Below are positions 46,271 through 59,758 of a DNA stretch of 64,000 bases, piece by piece (position 1 is the stretch's first letter; every line of letters begins with the position of its first letter). Source of the stretch: Ophiura sarsii (taxonomy: Eukaryota; Echinodermata; Ophiuroidea; Amphilepidida; Ophiuridae); NCBI GenBank assembly GCA_035610835.1, contig CM069449.1:44040768-44104767 (forward strand). Direction: 5' to 3'. Made by a program: the position numbers and the translations under genes. The notes under the pieces are model-generated. The model made no database searches and had not been told where the DNA came from. It saw only the letters and a program-made list of their open reading frames with translations.

Positions 46271-46941
46271 GCACGATATGCTTTTATTTATTTTTCGTTC
46301 TTCTAGTTCTACCCTTCCACTCACAATAATGTTGAAACTTGGCTTTATCAGTTTTTAATTAATAAAAACAATAATAAGTTTATTTATTTAGTCATTATTT
46401 AAGATCCTTGGACAATTAGTACATTTTGGTCAAAATATGGCCCAAAGTCGGTGCGATTAGTGTTTGAATGGGCAAAAGGAGTTGATCTAAATTTTGGCTT
46501 AAAAAATCACCAAATTGCATGAATTGATTTTCAAAAATATAAAATCTTTCAGCTTATGAGGGGGCACATTCCACTTCAAAAAAGCGCAATTGGTCTTTCA
46601 GCATCAGCGAATCATCCCCTCCAGTGTTCACAACAAATTTACGCTACTGCTACATGTAGAATCGACTGACTTGTGGCATAAAACGTTATGACCCAACTTT
46701 CTCTTGGGTCCGGTCAGGTATAACATTTAGCGTAAATTACCCGCCAGTTACTAGCCTAGTAGCTCACCCTGCATTGGCGCTCTCAACATTTTGGGTTACG
46801 CCTCAGTTACTAGCCAGGTAGCGCTATCCTTCAGCTACCCGTCATTGGTGCACTCGGCCGTTTAGGGTATCAAAGTATCGGGACATGAAATGTGACATTT
46901 ACCGAAGAACGACCCATACACGAATAATCACCAATTTAGAA

Positions 46942-48207
46942 ATCTTCTTCTTCTTCTTCTTCTTCGGCCTCCGTCAGTTGTGACGATTGGCTGTCATACG
47001 ATCACATCTCCGGATCATCTTTCTCCAAGCTACTCTGTCTTGTGCCAGACGCTTGGCCTTTATAAGACTCATACCAGTCCATTCCTTGATGTTGTCGAAC
47101 CATTGTTTCCTTTGACGACCTCTTTTCCTGCTGCCTTCCACTTTCCCTTCTATGATGTGGAGTGCCAGTAAGCTACCACTACCTCTAATGATGTGCCCGA
47201 AGTAGGCCGCCGGCTTTCTTTTGATAAGCTCTCCTAGCAGTTGCCTCTTTACACCAAGCTCTTTCAGGATACTTATGTTGGTTCTTTTCTCCTTCCAGTT
47301 AACTCTTAACATTCTTCTCCATATCCACATTTCAGCAGCCATTATGCGATTTTCATCTGCTTTGATTAGAGTCCATCCCTCCAGACCGTAAAGGAGCACG
47401 CTCGATACCAATGCTTTTACAATCTTTGTTTTAAGGTTTGTTGTGAGGTTTCGGTCATTCCATAGGTCCTGGAGTTCTATCATCCTTCCCTTGGCCATTC
47501 CGATTATAGCTCTTATATCAGCTGTGCAACTAGCAGATGTGGTTTTCACAGAGCCTAGGTATTTGAAGCGACTAACTTGTTCAACATCCTCACCATCGAT
47601 TGAGATATTATGCACGGGCTGTTCTTCTCCAGTTGTTAGAAGTTTTGTCTTTTTGACATTGAGCTTGAGATTGAGCTTACTGCCTCCATCATTTACGGCT
47701 GATGTTAGCCTCTCGATGTCTTCTTCAGAGGTTTCAAAAAGTGCAGTGTCATCGGCATATCTGAGATTTGAAATTGGTGTACCGCCTACTTTTATCCCAT
47801 ACTGGTCAACATCAGCGTCTCTCATGACTTTTTCTGTGTAGGAAACGAACATGTGTGGTGAAGCAATGCATCCCTGCCTCACACCTTTACCTAGGTTGAA
47901 TTCATCTGTATTTTCACCATTCCATCTGATCCTTGCCTTCTGATTCACATAGAGGGATTGAAGCAGTGCTACAAGATGTGCTGGAAATCCCATCACAATC
48001 ATTGAAGAGAAAAATTTGATGTGGCTCACAGAGTCAAAAGCTTTGGAATAATCTATGAACATGATGAAGGCTTTCTGACCTATTGCAATGATTTTCTCCA
48101 TCAAGATCTGCAGACAAACCAGCATATCGACAGCAATCCTGCCTTTCCTATAGGCGGCTTGCTCTTCTGGAAGTTCTTGATCTAGTTTGGCTTTCAGGCG
48201 TAAGATG
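46942..48207 (-). mobile_element. 5'-truncated LINE with (GAA)n tail
   Basis: This is a non-LTR retrotransposon fragment: reverse transcriptase and C-terminal region are present, the endonuclease and 5' part are missing. It ends a few bases after the stop codon in a GAA microsatellite of about 8 units. Short 3' ends merging into microsatellites are usual for RTE-like elements, so RTE-like is my guess. Confidence 0.75.
46974..48207 (-). pseudogene. LINE reverse transcriptase, 5'-truncated
   Basis: The open frame of 383 codons starting at an internal Met (48,125) extends upstream in the same frame to about 48,207 (AKLDQELPEEQAAYRKGR). Motifs counted from that Met: FIDYSKAFDSV at 23-33 (motif A Asp), GVRQGCIASP at 81-90, RYADDTALF at 122-130 (catalytic YADD), FKYLGS at 187-192. 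After the RT domain comes the Trp/Arg-rich C-terminal region common to these elements (WRRMLRVNW, GRQRKQWFDNIKEWTG). The RT frame has no stop or shift, so insertion is fairly recent, but without an endonuclease it cannot be autonomous. Long plus-strand frames here are its antisense. Confidence 0.85.
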
Positions 48208-49044
48208 ATTTTTTTTTTAAATGAACACTTGAAACTGGCATTTTTAAATGGACTCGGTACTTTTGAAGTTCAATTATACTACCTTTTTTCAAAATGGACT
48301 AAAAAAACCCCCACATTTTCCAGCCCTTGGCATCTGTGGAGTAGCCTAATCGTATGCATGATTATCATTCTAGTGTTGCCAGTATTAGAGTGTAGCCAAT
48401 GCAGTACATTTGTAAGTACACAGAACGTGTTTGGTGCGTATTTAGTACATATGGCAACCTCAAAATGTTTGTCTTGACATTGATTAATGGAATGTACTCA
48501 GTGTTCCTAAATATATCAGATATGTATAGCCCAATTGTTTATGAAGCATAAATGTCGATGGACAAACAACAAAACCCCTTCAGTACCCGACCCAATGCTG
48601 CCTGTATTGGGCTATAGGAACAGTAGCAATCCTGTTGGCTTGATCAAAAATGAGTACTTCACAGATTGTGGTACTTTTGAAATAAGAAGCATACATGTAT
48701 GTTATGAATGTGACATGAGTGAAATCTGCTCTGGTACTACATACACATGGCTGCCTCAATGATCTATATCTAGAAATACCATAATTTCATCATGTTGGCA
48801 AACCCAAGGAAGTACCTCCTAAAAACACCAAATGCATTTTGCCCACTGTTACGTAATCGCTCATTTCTCCGTAATTACTGAATCGAATCCAATGCGGTGT
48901 TCAAATTATAGCAAAAACTAGGTAAATCATCTGAATTTTAATCATGTCCGTTGTTTTTCAGCACAAAATTATGATACTTTAAAACAATTCTCTCATGAAA
49001 TCACGACTTCCAAGGGCGGACTTTTAAGCCAAATTTCGTAACTA
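48208..49044. other. Intergenic, nothing recognised
   Basis: The short open frames have no codon or motif support. Confidence 0.35.
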
Positions 49045-52000
49045 CATGGTGTCCAAAAAGTTTCGAAACCATTTCTAGGCTTTATCTCTGGTACTTAGAA
49101 TTATTTTGATACCAAACTTGATCCTTTTTATAAAACCACATCATTGAAATACTCGCTGAAAGGGTTGGTCACATAACTCAAAATACCATTAAATTGTTTA
49201 ACTTGCCAGACTAATGGTGTACGTCGCTGTTATCACATGCAGCATGTTCATGTCCATTTTTTTATTCAAAATGCTTTCACTCATCACACTTTCTGCACAA
49301 CATTTATGATGTTTATATCAAAGATTATTTCCGTTTGAAATTTAAAGGATTCATCATGAACAACATTTTTACTCCTTTCCCTCTATCGCTCATTAAGCTC
49401 ATTATTATACGCGTTTATATGAAACTACAGTTTTACAGTTCGGAAAAGTTTTATCTGCACCTTAGCAACACAGATAGCTGTTATTGTAAGTTTGGTAGCA
49501 AAATAATTGTACAAGTCTTCTCTATCAGTCCTCAATACGGAGAAAATTTTCCAGAGTAAATTTAATGGACATGTGACTATAGGAGGCCGCCATTGCGAGT
49601 GCAGCGGAGAAAGATCCCCGGATGTGGAAGCTTTAGTGAAACTGTTTACATACTTTTTTAAAGATACTTCTTGTATACGACGAGCTGTGAATACCTTATA
49701 TTGACCATTCATATTATGTAATAGTAGTTCTCATCATGCAAATCATCATGACAAAAAATGGTACCACAAACTGGGTCTTATCCAAGCGGCTTTATAAGCC
49801 GGTCTGTGACACGCAAAATGTGTCAAGCTGTCACCATATTTCAATTCTAAATTACCCACTGGGCAGAGGTTGCGACCTTGCTTGCGGTCTGCATAACTCT
49901 ATACACACACGCAAATCTGTGTGCATGAAGCTATATAAGTATAGTAGGCCTATGCACTAACTGTCACTGGTGCACTCAAGTAATACAAAGTAGTATTGTA
50001 CATGCATGTAATATGTATAGTATATGATATAGCAATGGAACTCTCGTGTTTAGCTTTTCCATTCAACATAAGTTTGAACCATTGTGAAATTGTTACGATA
50101 CTAAATATTTATACGATTTCAAAACTTTAATATTTTACCTCAGAATTTATATGTTGTAAGTCCAGAACACCATAGACACTTATTGGCACTCAATGAAATA
50201 ATATTAAAACAAACCCTTTGATACTTGATAGCTTATTATTAAATACCACAATGTGAAATAATAGGAAGCGTCAACATTTCCAGCAATATTCAGCAAATAG
50301 GCCACAGTCATGACCGGTCAGACAACCCAGTCTATACTTCTTTTTTTCGCGATGATAAAAATATGTAAAACAGAAAGATTATTTTATCTTTAATATTCTT
50401 GACATTTTTTGAGAGTAAATTATTTCTATATATTTATGAAGAAAATGTATTTGGTTAATATGAGTATTAAATTAATGAAGCTGATACCCAAATGAAATAT
50501 GTGAAATATGAAAATAATTACTTGGCAAAATATGCCGCCTCATGGTGAGAGTGTGTTGGATATTATAAATGTTCAATATTATTTGCCTGCTGATATTTAA
50601 AAAAAAACATTGTTGAATAAAGTAAATTGTTTAATTTTTATTATTGCTAAATAATTTCTAGCTTTAATTTTCAAGACACTACACAAGATGATGAAGTAAC
50701 AAAAATAAAACAATACAGGGAGTATTTTAGTTCCATTGAAAAAAGTATGGAGCGTAACTACATGTAGTATGTAAGTCCGCAGAAATGCATGCCCAAGCAG
50801 GCCACAATTTTTTTTAATTCGATGGTATCATGTACATTTGTTTGTCATCTATAAAATATTTTCTAAAATTAGAACCATAATATGATAAATAATAAATGTC
50901 ATATTTTTTTTCTCATTTCTACAAGTTTTTACAATTCGCAATTTTAACAATATTTATCAATGAACAACTCAATATAGTTTCACGAGTTAAAAATTTAGTA
51001 TGAATAAACAAAGGCTCACAAAATTGAAAGGAATTAATAAATGTTATATTTATTTTCATCGTGATTAGTAATAATGATTTTGTTTCTTGTCAAAGCTGAA
51101 AAATTAATATTAATACTAGTACTATGTTTTAAATAGTTATCAGTGTTCAACAGAAACCTCTCATTAGTTAAAGGCACGTACGTAAGTGGTGTTGAAAATT
51201 TTAAATGTTTAAAAATTTACTTCAGAATTCAAGATGAACATTAAAAATGGCCACTACTGTTGTTTCTACTAGCAAAAACACAGCAAAACTTGATTAAAAC
51301 AATATCATCGCTATTTATTGAAAAACGCCCTCTATGCAAATATGGTTCGCGTTATGTATCACGCGTACTGCAGGGGGATACTGTCGGACATTTTTGAAAT
51401 CGACGTTTTCTTGTACATAGAGGGCTGATTTTTCTTAATCCTTATAGGTGTAAGTTCATGTAATACAATTATAAAAATATACTAATCCCAGTTTTTATCA
51501 TCATTGAGGGCGCATCCTCCAACACATCTCTTAGTGCCCCTTTAAGTTATTTAAAGCTCTGCACTGATGCCAATATTATTATAAATACTCTCAACTATTT
51601 TCTTTTACTTTTCACACATCCAGAAAATTTCACATATTCTTTTAGTGTTTTACAAAGTTCACCCTTACACTGAATCAATAAATATGTCTGATTTTCATCT
51701 ATACATTCAAAACTGATACATTTTCCATACTCCGATCAGCTAAAATGCAAGAGTTTAGGGCACATATAAATAATCAGAACGCATAGCCTGCATGTTCTAA
51801 TGAGAACTATGGTTTTCCTTTATTTGCGCACATAATATTTCACTTTTGATTAATTATATATATATATTTTTAAATGTTATCCATCCATTTATTATTTCAA
51901 TATTTGAGATATATTCGATATAATAATCTAGTTCAAAAACATGCTTGAAAAATTTTATGCAACAAGTATGCAACAAGTATATGCTACAAGTGTATACATT

Positions 52001-52581
52001 GCAAACTGTGATATCAGTGCAGTAACATGTGTTTGCCTACCAAAGGCCAGAGGTCATCAAACTGCCAAAATAGATGCTGGAATTTATATAAACTTGGAAA
52101 CCTGACCTTAGGGACCACTTGCATTTAGTTAACAATTTATTTTATAATCAGGGTGATATATCATAGTTGATATTGCAGTGATTCTTTTAAGCCGAAGTTT
52201 GTGGGTCCAAAAATTGGCATGATGGCAATTGTGACAGCATGGATTACGTACCGTGTGGTCTGTGGTACTGAAATGTGTCTCATGGGCGGAAAATAATAGC
52301 CGTAATAGATGCATTCCTTGTTGATTTTCGTAAGTGTCATAGTAAGGTAAGCTTAATAAACAATACTGATCAAAAATGCCCTTGAAAAGAAAGCAACTAG
52401 CCATGCATTATATAAGCGACATCATCATGGCGACCCCCTATTAGTCGCTTGTCCATTACATTTACGGTACTCTGGAAAATTTTCTCCGTATTGTTGACTG
52501 TCTATCCAAACATGTTTTTAGTTTTATACTTATTGCGAATTATTTTACCGGATATATAAAGCTTTGAAATGGGACACCCTG
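49045..52581. mobile_element. Old 3.5 kb TA-flanked inverted-repeat element
   Basis: CATGGTGTCC on the left and GGACACCCTG on the right are flanked by TA. Diverged arms share GGCTTTAT/ATAAAGC, AATTATTTT and, best, AATACGGAGAAAATTTTCCA with AGAG (49,532-49,555), inverted at 52,470-52,493. The central 2.8 kb is AT-rich with no supported ORF. Probably Tc1/mariner-related and old. Confidence 0.6.
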
Positions 52582-54118
52582 TACATAACCACATAGAGTG
52601 TTCCGCTATCCGTCTGGATTGGAGAGGGGCTAGATAACGTTAGGCTAATATTAAGCAGGTTAATTATTCATTATATTTGACCACAACAAAATCAAATCAC
52701 AGATTAACAAAAATCGAGATAATTTTTTTTTAAAGTTATTCATTTTTCAGTTGCCTCACAGGGCCTACATGTATGTTAACAACACAATATATAATACAGA
52801 TCACATGGTTTTAATCATATTACTAGTACAATACAGATGATACTTAGCATTGACAAGGTGTCCTTTGATGATAGACTACACATTCCATAATGGTAAGAGG
52901 GGTTTCACTTTTTTTTAAACTCGCAATGTTCTCGTTTCTTATGGCGATATATATTTTCAAGGGAGAAGAACAGATTTGCTTTCTTCCGGAACATACCGAA
53001 ATGAATTTATTCAAAATCAATATGACTTATTTTTAAATTTTACACAAATCTACATTCCAAAACACAGCAAGTTTACGGTAACAGATATACCTATTAAATG
53101 TTGTACTATAACTTTTTCTCAAGAAACTAGCTGTGAGATAGTAACACTACATACATGTATAGGAAGGTAACTGTATTTCGTTTGGTAACATCATTTGTAT
53201 CGTTCAAATTGTTCTTACGATAAACAACAATCTGAACTTCAATAAGTATAACGCGCAAGAATGGAAGGCCTACCGCTCTCAGTAATTACCAGTAAACGCC
53301 ATTTTGGGATTTTGTAATACAATTTATTTATTTAATTTCTTATTTTGGATTAGACTATTTACAGGTAATTTCGTTATAGAAACATTAATAATGACACACT
53401 ACTTCTATTTTATTCGCAAACACTTTTGAAATTTGATAAAAATTATGGTATAGTTTAAGATGCAACTGTGAGATTCATATTGCAGATATCTGTGCAGTTG
53501 CATCACCATGCCCCATGCTTCCAGTCACGATCCTTTCCCCAACCACACCCACTTCCCCCTGATCAGATCAAGCCCCATCACATATCCCCAAATCAAAATC
53601 AGAAATGTATACTTTTTATGGCAATAGTTCCTCAAATTAGCTTCAAATTGGTCTAAAATAGCTATTTCCCAATATTTTACTTGCCCCTTCCCCCGTTTAC
53701 CCAATAAAAACTTGATAACGGTGCCGCCACTGTATTTGTGAATTTACATTGGCCAATATCGCAAGTTGTAAATTGACTTTACGTATACAACTGGGTCTAT
53801 GATCTAAAAATTTGGAAATAAATGTTATAGTTTAGTTATAAGTTATGTTTTGATCAAACAAGTTTCAATAACTGACTCTAGGGAATTCGTATATATATAA
53901 GACGATGTATTTGGCCGCACTCAGTGATTCTGTTTGCATTTTTCGGCACACGTTTCAGCTTGGTCCCACCAGGATCCGATTGTGTTTACATCGTTCAAAC
54001 AAGCCATCAAACAAATAAAGCCTGGTTGGTTGAGAAAAGTAGCAGTCTTGATGGCACCTGTGAAAATATGAATATTTATTACGATATGAAATTGTGATTG
54101 TCAGTGTGTCACCCTTAA
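52582..54118. other. Intergenic or intronic, nothing recognised
   Basis: The C-terminal exons of the IgGFc-ZP gene, including any membrane anchor, should lie to the left of 54,994, but I could not identify them here. Confidence 0.35.
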
Positions 54119-54341
54119 CGCTTTCCACGCGGCAGGCGTCTGCAGACGACGTTCCAAAATGTCATAACATTTTTCAAATATTATTGAATGTCATTGCATT
54201 TAGAATCAACATGAGAAATGCATTAAAGTAAGTACAAACATGCCTAGTATTTGATCAATAATCCTTGACCTTAAAAGTTGGGAAAGGTTTCTGAAAAATC
54301 TGTTTTGTATATTATGGTAAACAATAGCCGCGAGGAAAATG
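54119..54341. mobile_element. MITE of the CTTTCCACGCGGC family, 223 bp
   Basis: The tips CGCTTTCCACGCGGC and GCCGCGAGGAAAATG are inverted and flanked by TTAA. Related copies are at 59,907-60,155 and 10,127-10,330. CTGCAGACGAC near the left end is shared. Confidence 0.75.
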
Positions 54342-54993
54342 TTAATATGGAATGGAACTGATAATAAGGCAAAGTGTTTCACATGTACATAACAAGCCTT
54401 GAAACTATGAGGTTATCATTTTTAATTTATCAAGGAATACATGTAGTGTGATCAAATTATTCAGTAGATGGCACGAATGTTTATTAATAAAATACATGAA
54501 TATTTATGAACTTATCATGCTAATTAATTGACCAGTTCAAAAAGATGATTGTAGGCCTAATGAAACAACTTCTTACACTTTCCATACGTTTGCATAACCA
54601 ATACAAGAAAGATTTAACACGATTTCGACGCTATGTGTATGAATATTGTGTTATCGTGTTCTAGTCTCATTACTAGAATTTGGTTCGCACACTAATAACC
54701 CATTAGCCCTCATTTCGTGAGCCATTGTCTCCATGTGAGGAGTTATGACAATGTTATTCATTTGCGCACCAGATTATAGCATTGGTTTTGGAACATAATA
54801 TATACCATATGAACCTTGGACTAAAATACCTAGATCCAGGTTTAAACATTATAAACCGCGCGTCATAACGCGATATTGGTTGATTTTTAGATATTCATAT
54901 GTTCGAGTTTATTACAGCAAACACCGTATTCTCTCGAACACTCAGAACATTCAACTATTTCTTGCATTAAACAATGCATTATGAATACAATAC

Positions 54994-55189
54994 CTTTAGA
55001 TGCATCCATCCCGGATACTAAATTGTTGCCATCGGCAAATATGATTGGTCCTTGTGTCATGACATACGCCTTAGACCCACTGCGCATGCTCAAATCTCGT
55101 TTGACAATTCTGGAATCATGACAACCTTGAGCGCACCTGGAATTCGGGTCTGATATGTTGCAAACCATCAGATAGCAATGAGCGTACAC
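54994..55189 (-). CDS. ZP module, C-terminal exon with dibasic cleavage site
   Basis: Acceptor CTAATCTCCAG, donor GTATTG, phase 0 in and 1 out. The translation runs VYAHCYLMVCNISDPNSRCA and then QGC, the hC.v..C and C..GC cysteine pattern that closes ZP-C. It continues to RIVKRDL, a dibasic site where the ectodomain is usually cut. The phase-1 end shows that at least one more coding exon follows. Confidence 0.85.
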
Positions 55190-55219
55190 CTGGAGATTAG
55201 CAATAAATTAATTAGGGGT

Positions 55220-55450
55220 GAGAACAATTGGCATCAATGACGGGGTTAATAGCGCTACCGGCGCCAGGAATCAAACCCGGATCGCCCACATGGATGCAAC
55301 ACTCGTGTTTATCAGTATTTGTATGATATGCAGCAACATCTATCAGTGAAGCGAACTGATTCATCCTATAGTGGCAGCGGATTAAATGTATACGCGCTTT
55401 GAGCATAATTGGAAAAGTGCTATATAAAAACTGACATTTTAAGGGAAGTC
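55220..55450. mobile_element. SINE-like remnant
   Basis: The minus strand has a B-box-like GGGTTTGATTCC (near 55,268) and TTCGCTTCACTGATAGATG further upstream. On the plus strand GCGCTTTGAGC..TTGGAAAAGTGCTATATAA resembles a SINE 3' body. Orientation is unresolved. It lies in the last ZP intron. Confidence 0.4.
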
Positions 55451-55671
55451 TGGTCTTGGAGTGCGATAACACATGGTCGCGCAACAAAGAACTAGGCGGT
55501 GCCGTGATTTGTAAAGCTGAGTGTAAAATGAAATTAACCAATAAATAAAGTTCTTCCGGGTCAACATACTATGTTCTATATATTTAGGAGACTCCGTCAT
55601 GTTTACAAGACACGCAGGGAAAGCTATGTACATGGAGGCTTCTCTGCACTAGTGTAGTACATTATACTTAC

Positions 55672-55771
55672 CGGTGTATTGGATTCGACAAATGCAAAAG
55701 CCTCCAATCCAAACCGTTCAACCATTGGATCACCAGTCGGGAAGAACTCTAGTGTGTCGTCCTTGATACAC
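55672..55771 (-). CDS. ZP module, short ZP-C exon
   Basis: Acceptor TTTGTTACAG and consensus donor GTAAGT, phase 2 in and 0 out. The translation is CIKDDTLEFFPTGDPMVERF and then GLEAFAFVESNTP, the C..D.T and RF.(x)n.FxF pattern typical of ZP-C. Confidence 0.85.
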
Positions 55772-56349
55772 CTGTAACAAATCAAACCTAGAGTGCTAAG
55801 TGGAACTTGAAGTCAACCAATAATGTTTGGTGGCATTCAATGGAAGAGGTGGAGTGGGTATGGGGTGGCTTCCCGGGGAGGGGGTCCAGTATCATGCTGT
55901 AGGCTGTAGCCAATCGCAACCAAATATTTTCAAGACATCCCCTGAACGAATAGTGCCTCTGACCCCAACATTCATAGTAACATGATGTTTTCGTTAGACT
56001 CCTTTAGTCCTTTCAACGCGGTTACTGAAACATTGAGATGAAATGGTACCCAAAACATAAGTACAGGGCATTTCATGGTTAGTGTAACATGTAAAGTTAC
56101 GCCCATTGGAGAAGCAAAATAATCTAGATTTGCGAATATCGAATCAACTTTAGGCTATTGACGTTCTGAGCAAGAGCAATCGGAACTTCAAAAATGCAAT
56201 TAGCCTAATAACAGAGTTGTTTCACGGGAGATGGGTAGGCTATTTCTGTTAGGCCCTAGTTTTGTATATAATACTAAGCACGGATCGTTTAAATCTGTTC
56301 ATAAAGTTCAAGAACATAACAACAAAAGCGTTCAAATAGGCAAACTAAC
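55772..56349. other. Intron, nothing recognised
   Basis: No repeat boundary or RNA seen. Confidence 0.4.
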
Positions 56350-56759
56350 CCGTCTTGTAGAAAGTAATACTGCGGCATTGAACTAGGATCCGGTGCCGAT
56401 GTTGCTACACATGTCTGTACAAAGATTTCCAGTCCTTCGTCAGCATCGACAACGGCTTCCAAGTAGAGCATATCTCGTAGATGTACATTGATTGGGTAAG
56501 TTTCAGACGGGAAAGGAGTTGTGTAGTTGTCGTCCGGATATAGCTGAAGGTTAAAACTGAATTGACCGTAGCCTTCCTCCTCATGGTGTTTCATCTTAGA
56601 CGTATCAGGATGAAAGCTGATGGAACTTAGCCCATCACGTTTCATGTTGCACTGTACAGATATCTCGATATCTCGATCACGTGTGATTATGTTATCAGGG
56701 GTGATTGGAATGGCTTCGTCTTCAATGAAGTTGGAGAATACCACGTACTCGTCCTCAAC
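56350..56759 (-). CDS. ZP module, main exon (end of ZP-N, linker, start of ZP-C)
   Basis: Acceptor ATTTTGCCCAG, donor GTTAGT, 136 codons plus two bases, phase 0 in and 2 out. The translation starts VEDEYVVFSNFIEDEA and has RDRDIEISVQCNMKR (the fourth ZP-N cysteine in its usual setting), a polar stretch around PDDNYTTPFPSETYPINVHL, then LEIFVQTCVATSAPDPSSMP, the first ZP-C cysteine. The order and spacing fit a canonical ZP domain. Confidence 0.9.
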
Positions 56760-57793
56760 CTGGGCAAAATTAACCAGGAAGTACAACGTATGTTTTAATC
56801 TCAGTTTTGTACAACATTTTCCAGGGATTGCATTTTTTTATTCATCTATCTATCTGTGCAGGTGACTTGAGAGTGTGGCCCAAAATCCTCATCTTACTGA
56901 TGAGGGTGGCGCGAGAACTTATGCAATCAAAGACGTATGGTGACTTTCGTTTAAATACTGCGTTAATCACTATAATAATATGCTCTGATGTTACTGCAAA
57001 GTGTTAGATGTACGTATATATTTTCGCTTTAAACTATAATCTGCCCGTGGAATTGTTGCATAATAACAGCCGTAATGAATGAAAAAGATGAGGAATACTT
57101 AGGAAGCGGGAAGCAGCACATAGTTGCTGTAGTGATTTGCAGTGCTTACAATCGGCATATGTTGTTAGTGTCATCTTTCGTTGCGGACACACCCTCGATC
57201 AATTTAGTATTCCATTATCTTCCCTTTTCCATGTTTTCTCTCAAAAGTATTAATTACAAAACATTGCATAAAGGTGATGAGTTATGCTGATCATACTCTA
57301 TATCCTCATTCTTAAGGCATCAAACTAAACTGAACTTTAACAATTCCTATTCAAAATGATTATTACCCTAACAGAGGAATATTTTATAGAACAAAATCAT
57401 CAACAGATTATAAGACCTTTGGTGGTTCCCTGTGTCTTCCGCTCCACGTTATTTAAGCAGCAAATATGATACGTATAGGTAGTCTCAATGGTCATATTTT
57501 GACATTGTAAATTAACATAACAAGTTTAGACCAAAATAAAAGTATGTTGGGTGGTTCCCGGTATTTTACCCAAAACCTTCCTTCTAACTGAATGGCCCAA
57601 GACACATTGGTGCTCTGTACCAACTTGTGTCTTGTAGACCTATAGTAGGGATTTGGAAACTTGCATTTGACCTTTGATAGTTTTGACTACATTTGTTTCC
57701 TTCGATATATGATTCTAGTCATTTTAAAAATAAACTTCTTAGAGATATGGAAATTAGCATATATCGTGATTTGAACCAAAACATAGATCTTAC
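56760..57793. other. Intron, nothing recognised
   Basis: Short open frames only. No support for an exon. Confidence 0.4.
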
Positions 57794-57978
57794 CTCCATA
57801 GTAGTTCCGCATTTGTCTAGATCTGTCATAATACGGACATGTGTGGCATTATAGTTTGAACCGACACAGTTTTCATCGATGAAATGTAGATGATCACCAG
57901 GAACATTGTCAATAATGGAGCGAGGAATATACACAGTCATTGTATTATCGACACAGTCTACTAATGCAGACAGGGGAG
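57794..57978 (-). CDS. ZP module, ZP-N exon
   Basis: Acceptor CATCAACTGTAG and consensus donor GTAAGA, phase 1 in and 0 out, 185 nt. The translation runs APLSALVDCVDNTMTVYIPR, HFIDENCVGSNYNATHVRI, LDKCGTTME. It carries three ZP-N cysteines, the CGT signature and an N-glycosylation site (NAT). The CGTTME/VEDEYV join to the next exon is the usual ZP continuation. Confidence 0.88.
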
Positions 57979-59216
57979 CTACAGTTGATGATCCATCCGT
58001 AAATCAAATGTTTTGGAAGAAATAAACAGTGATTTTGTTATTTTTTTTTGTTATGAGATTTGACAAATACGCGTGTCATATACCTGATAGTAAAGTAATT
58101 CTGAGTGCTATTACCTATCAGAAAATCAATCATTTAGTGTTTAGAAGTATTTGAAATAAGTAAATTCATTAAGTTTCTAACATTGTTGATTTGTGCTATA
58201 GTAAGAAGCGACGGTGTCACGCATATCGTAGAAAACCTCGCCCTTCTAACAAATAACTCAATGGCGTCGTCCATACAGGGTGACGGGTTTTTTTAATTCT
58301 AAAGTCAATAGTGTTTGCCGTCTGACAAGTGTATAACTCTCAAGCTTTCGTCAGGATTAGCTCTAACTTCTTCAGGACCAAAGTATTATAATAAAAAAGC
58401 AAAACATCGAGATTGCCACTTCTCTATTATTATCATCATTTGGGTTGTCCCTTGTCCGATGATCTGGGAGTAGGTCCCCAATTCCTGCTTGTGAAAGATT
58501 GGTGGCTCTAAAAAGAGCTGTTCAGATGGATTGTCCCTTTTGTAGATTGACTGAACATTGATGGTGGCTTTAAAAATAGCTCCTAACGTAGGTTGCCACT
58601 ACACTAGCCTAAAGTCAATTTGGCTTTAATAGAACCTATTTCAAATAATTGTCCCTTGACCAATGGATATAACGTAGACCCCCCCCCCCCCCCTAAATAG
58701 TCTACTACAGAATACAAAACGTATATTGCACCGTGAGTATAGTGGGTTCTCTGATGTAAACATGCAAAGATCATTGACGATGTTATAAATCTGAGCTATA
58801 TCAATCAACATTTTGGGGAATGAATCACTTAGCTTTCCTCCGGGGGATACTTAGTGGATATGAGGTTACTGGATGTGCCGCCGCCAAATAGGGTCCCATT
58901 TTTTCACCTCTGGTGGTAAATGGATGACCCTTTTCAATGCCTTTTAAATTGATTGGTCTAAAATCATTAATTTTGATGTTTTTTACCGAAGTTTTAGCAA
59001 AATATGTCAAATATATAAGGAAATTATGGGTATCTGATAAACATATAGGTCCATTTCCCCCGAGAATTGGTATGTGTTTGGGTCAATTTTCATTTTGCTA
59101 ATCCGAGTACCGCCCGCGGGGGGGGGGGGGGGGGGGGGGGGGGGGCTTTACTTGATCGCTCTAATAGTTATTTAAGTTTTCTGCAGACATCGCAGCTGTC
59201 TCATTGATTGACTCAC
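57979..59216. other. Intron with poly-C and poly-G tracts
   Basis: A C run lies at about 58,679-58,693 and a 28-base G run at 59,118-59,145. No exon seen. Confidence 0.5.
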
Positions 59217-59303
59217 CAGGGGTGGTCGACTCATCATGGGTAGTCGACTCAAAAGTTGTTGACTCGTCAATAGTAGTGGACTCAGCAGTCGGCGTAATAA
59301 ATT
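59217..59303 (-). CDS. Thr/Ser/Glu linker exon 2
   Basis: Acceptor CATTATTACAG and perfect donor GTGAGT, 87 nt, phase 1 in and out, so it can be skipped or duplicated without a frame change. The translation contains four EST-T units: AESTTIDESTTFESTTHDES and then TTP. It is a mucin-like spacer between the IgGFc-type domain and the ZP module. Confidence 0.8.
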
Positions 59304-59758
59304 CTGTAATAATGAGACATATCGAGTAAAGAGTTTTGGTAGTGGTCCAAATACATAGAAACTCGCTTACATTTTTACTAATTATATTCTATTTTACTAT
59401 CTCTGGACAATGACCTAGTTTTACAGGCACATCATAAATATACGAACGATTTCCTACGTCTCTCTATCCGTGCGTGCCTTGTGGAATTAAACTAGTGTAG
59501 GCCCTATGTTATTTTCTTTTTTCCTTATGACGATCATACATAGATAAATGAAAAGACACTAACTTCTGGTTCTGTGGGTGATAACGCATCATGCCCAGCA
59601 AGTTTTCTGTGTTATTTGTGATTCAATCAATACTTTTAAAATAGAAGGGTTGATAATTAAACCAGATCGTTTTTTTATCAGTTTATCCTACATATACAAC
59701 AGTCTAATGCACGCAGTCTAATATTCTTTCCTTTATTTTATTAGTAAATATCCCATAC

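Larger units (their letters stand above)
45043..46860. mobile_element. Inverted-repeat element carrying tRNA-like genes
   Basis: The left end CGGCCGAGTGCACCAATGAC, followed by GGGTA, is exactly inverted at 46,836-46,860. Further in, both arms have AGTTAC/GTAGC-type words. No transposase frame. It contains the tRNA-Asn-like sequence at 45,951-46,024 and a second tRNA-like segment. Confidence 0.7.

Noticed and set aside
47443..47841. Plus-strand open frame of 132 codons
   Set aside because: Antisense of the reverse transcriptase frame.
49425..49712. Minus-strand frame of 95 codons
   Set aside because: Lies in an arm of the 3.5 kb TA element; no recognisable transposase motif, so not called a gene.
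52129..54993. Membrane-anchor exon for the ZP gene
   Set aside because: Expected from the phase-1 donor at 54,994, but no hydrophobic phase-1 exon with splice sites could be found on the minus strand here.
56620..57290. Plus-strand frames opposite and beside the ZP exon
   Set aside because: Antisense of a well-supported exon or intron sequence without splice signals.
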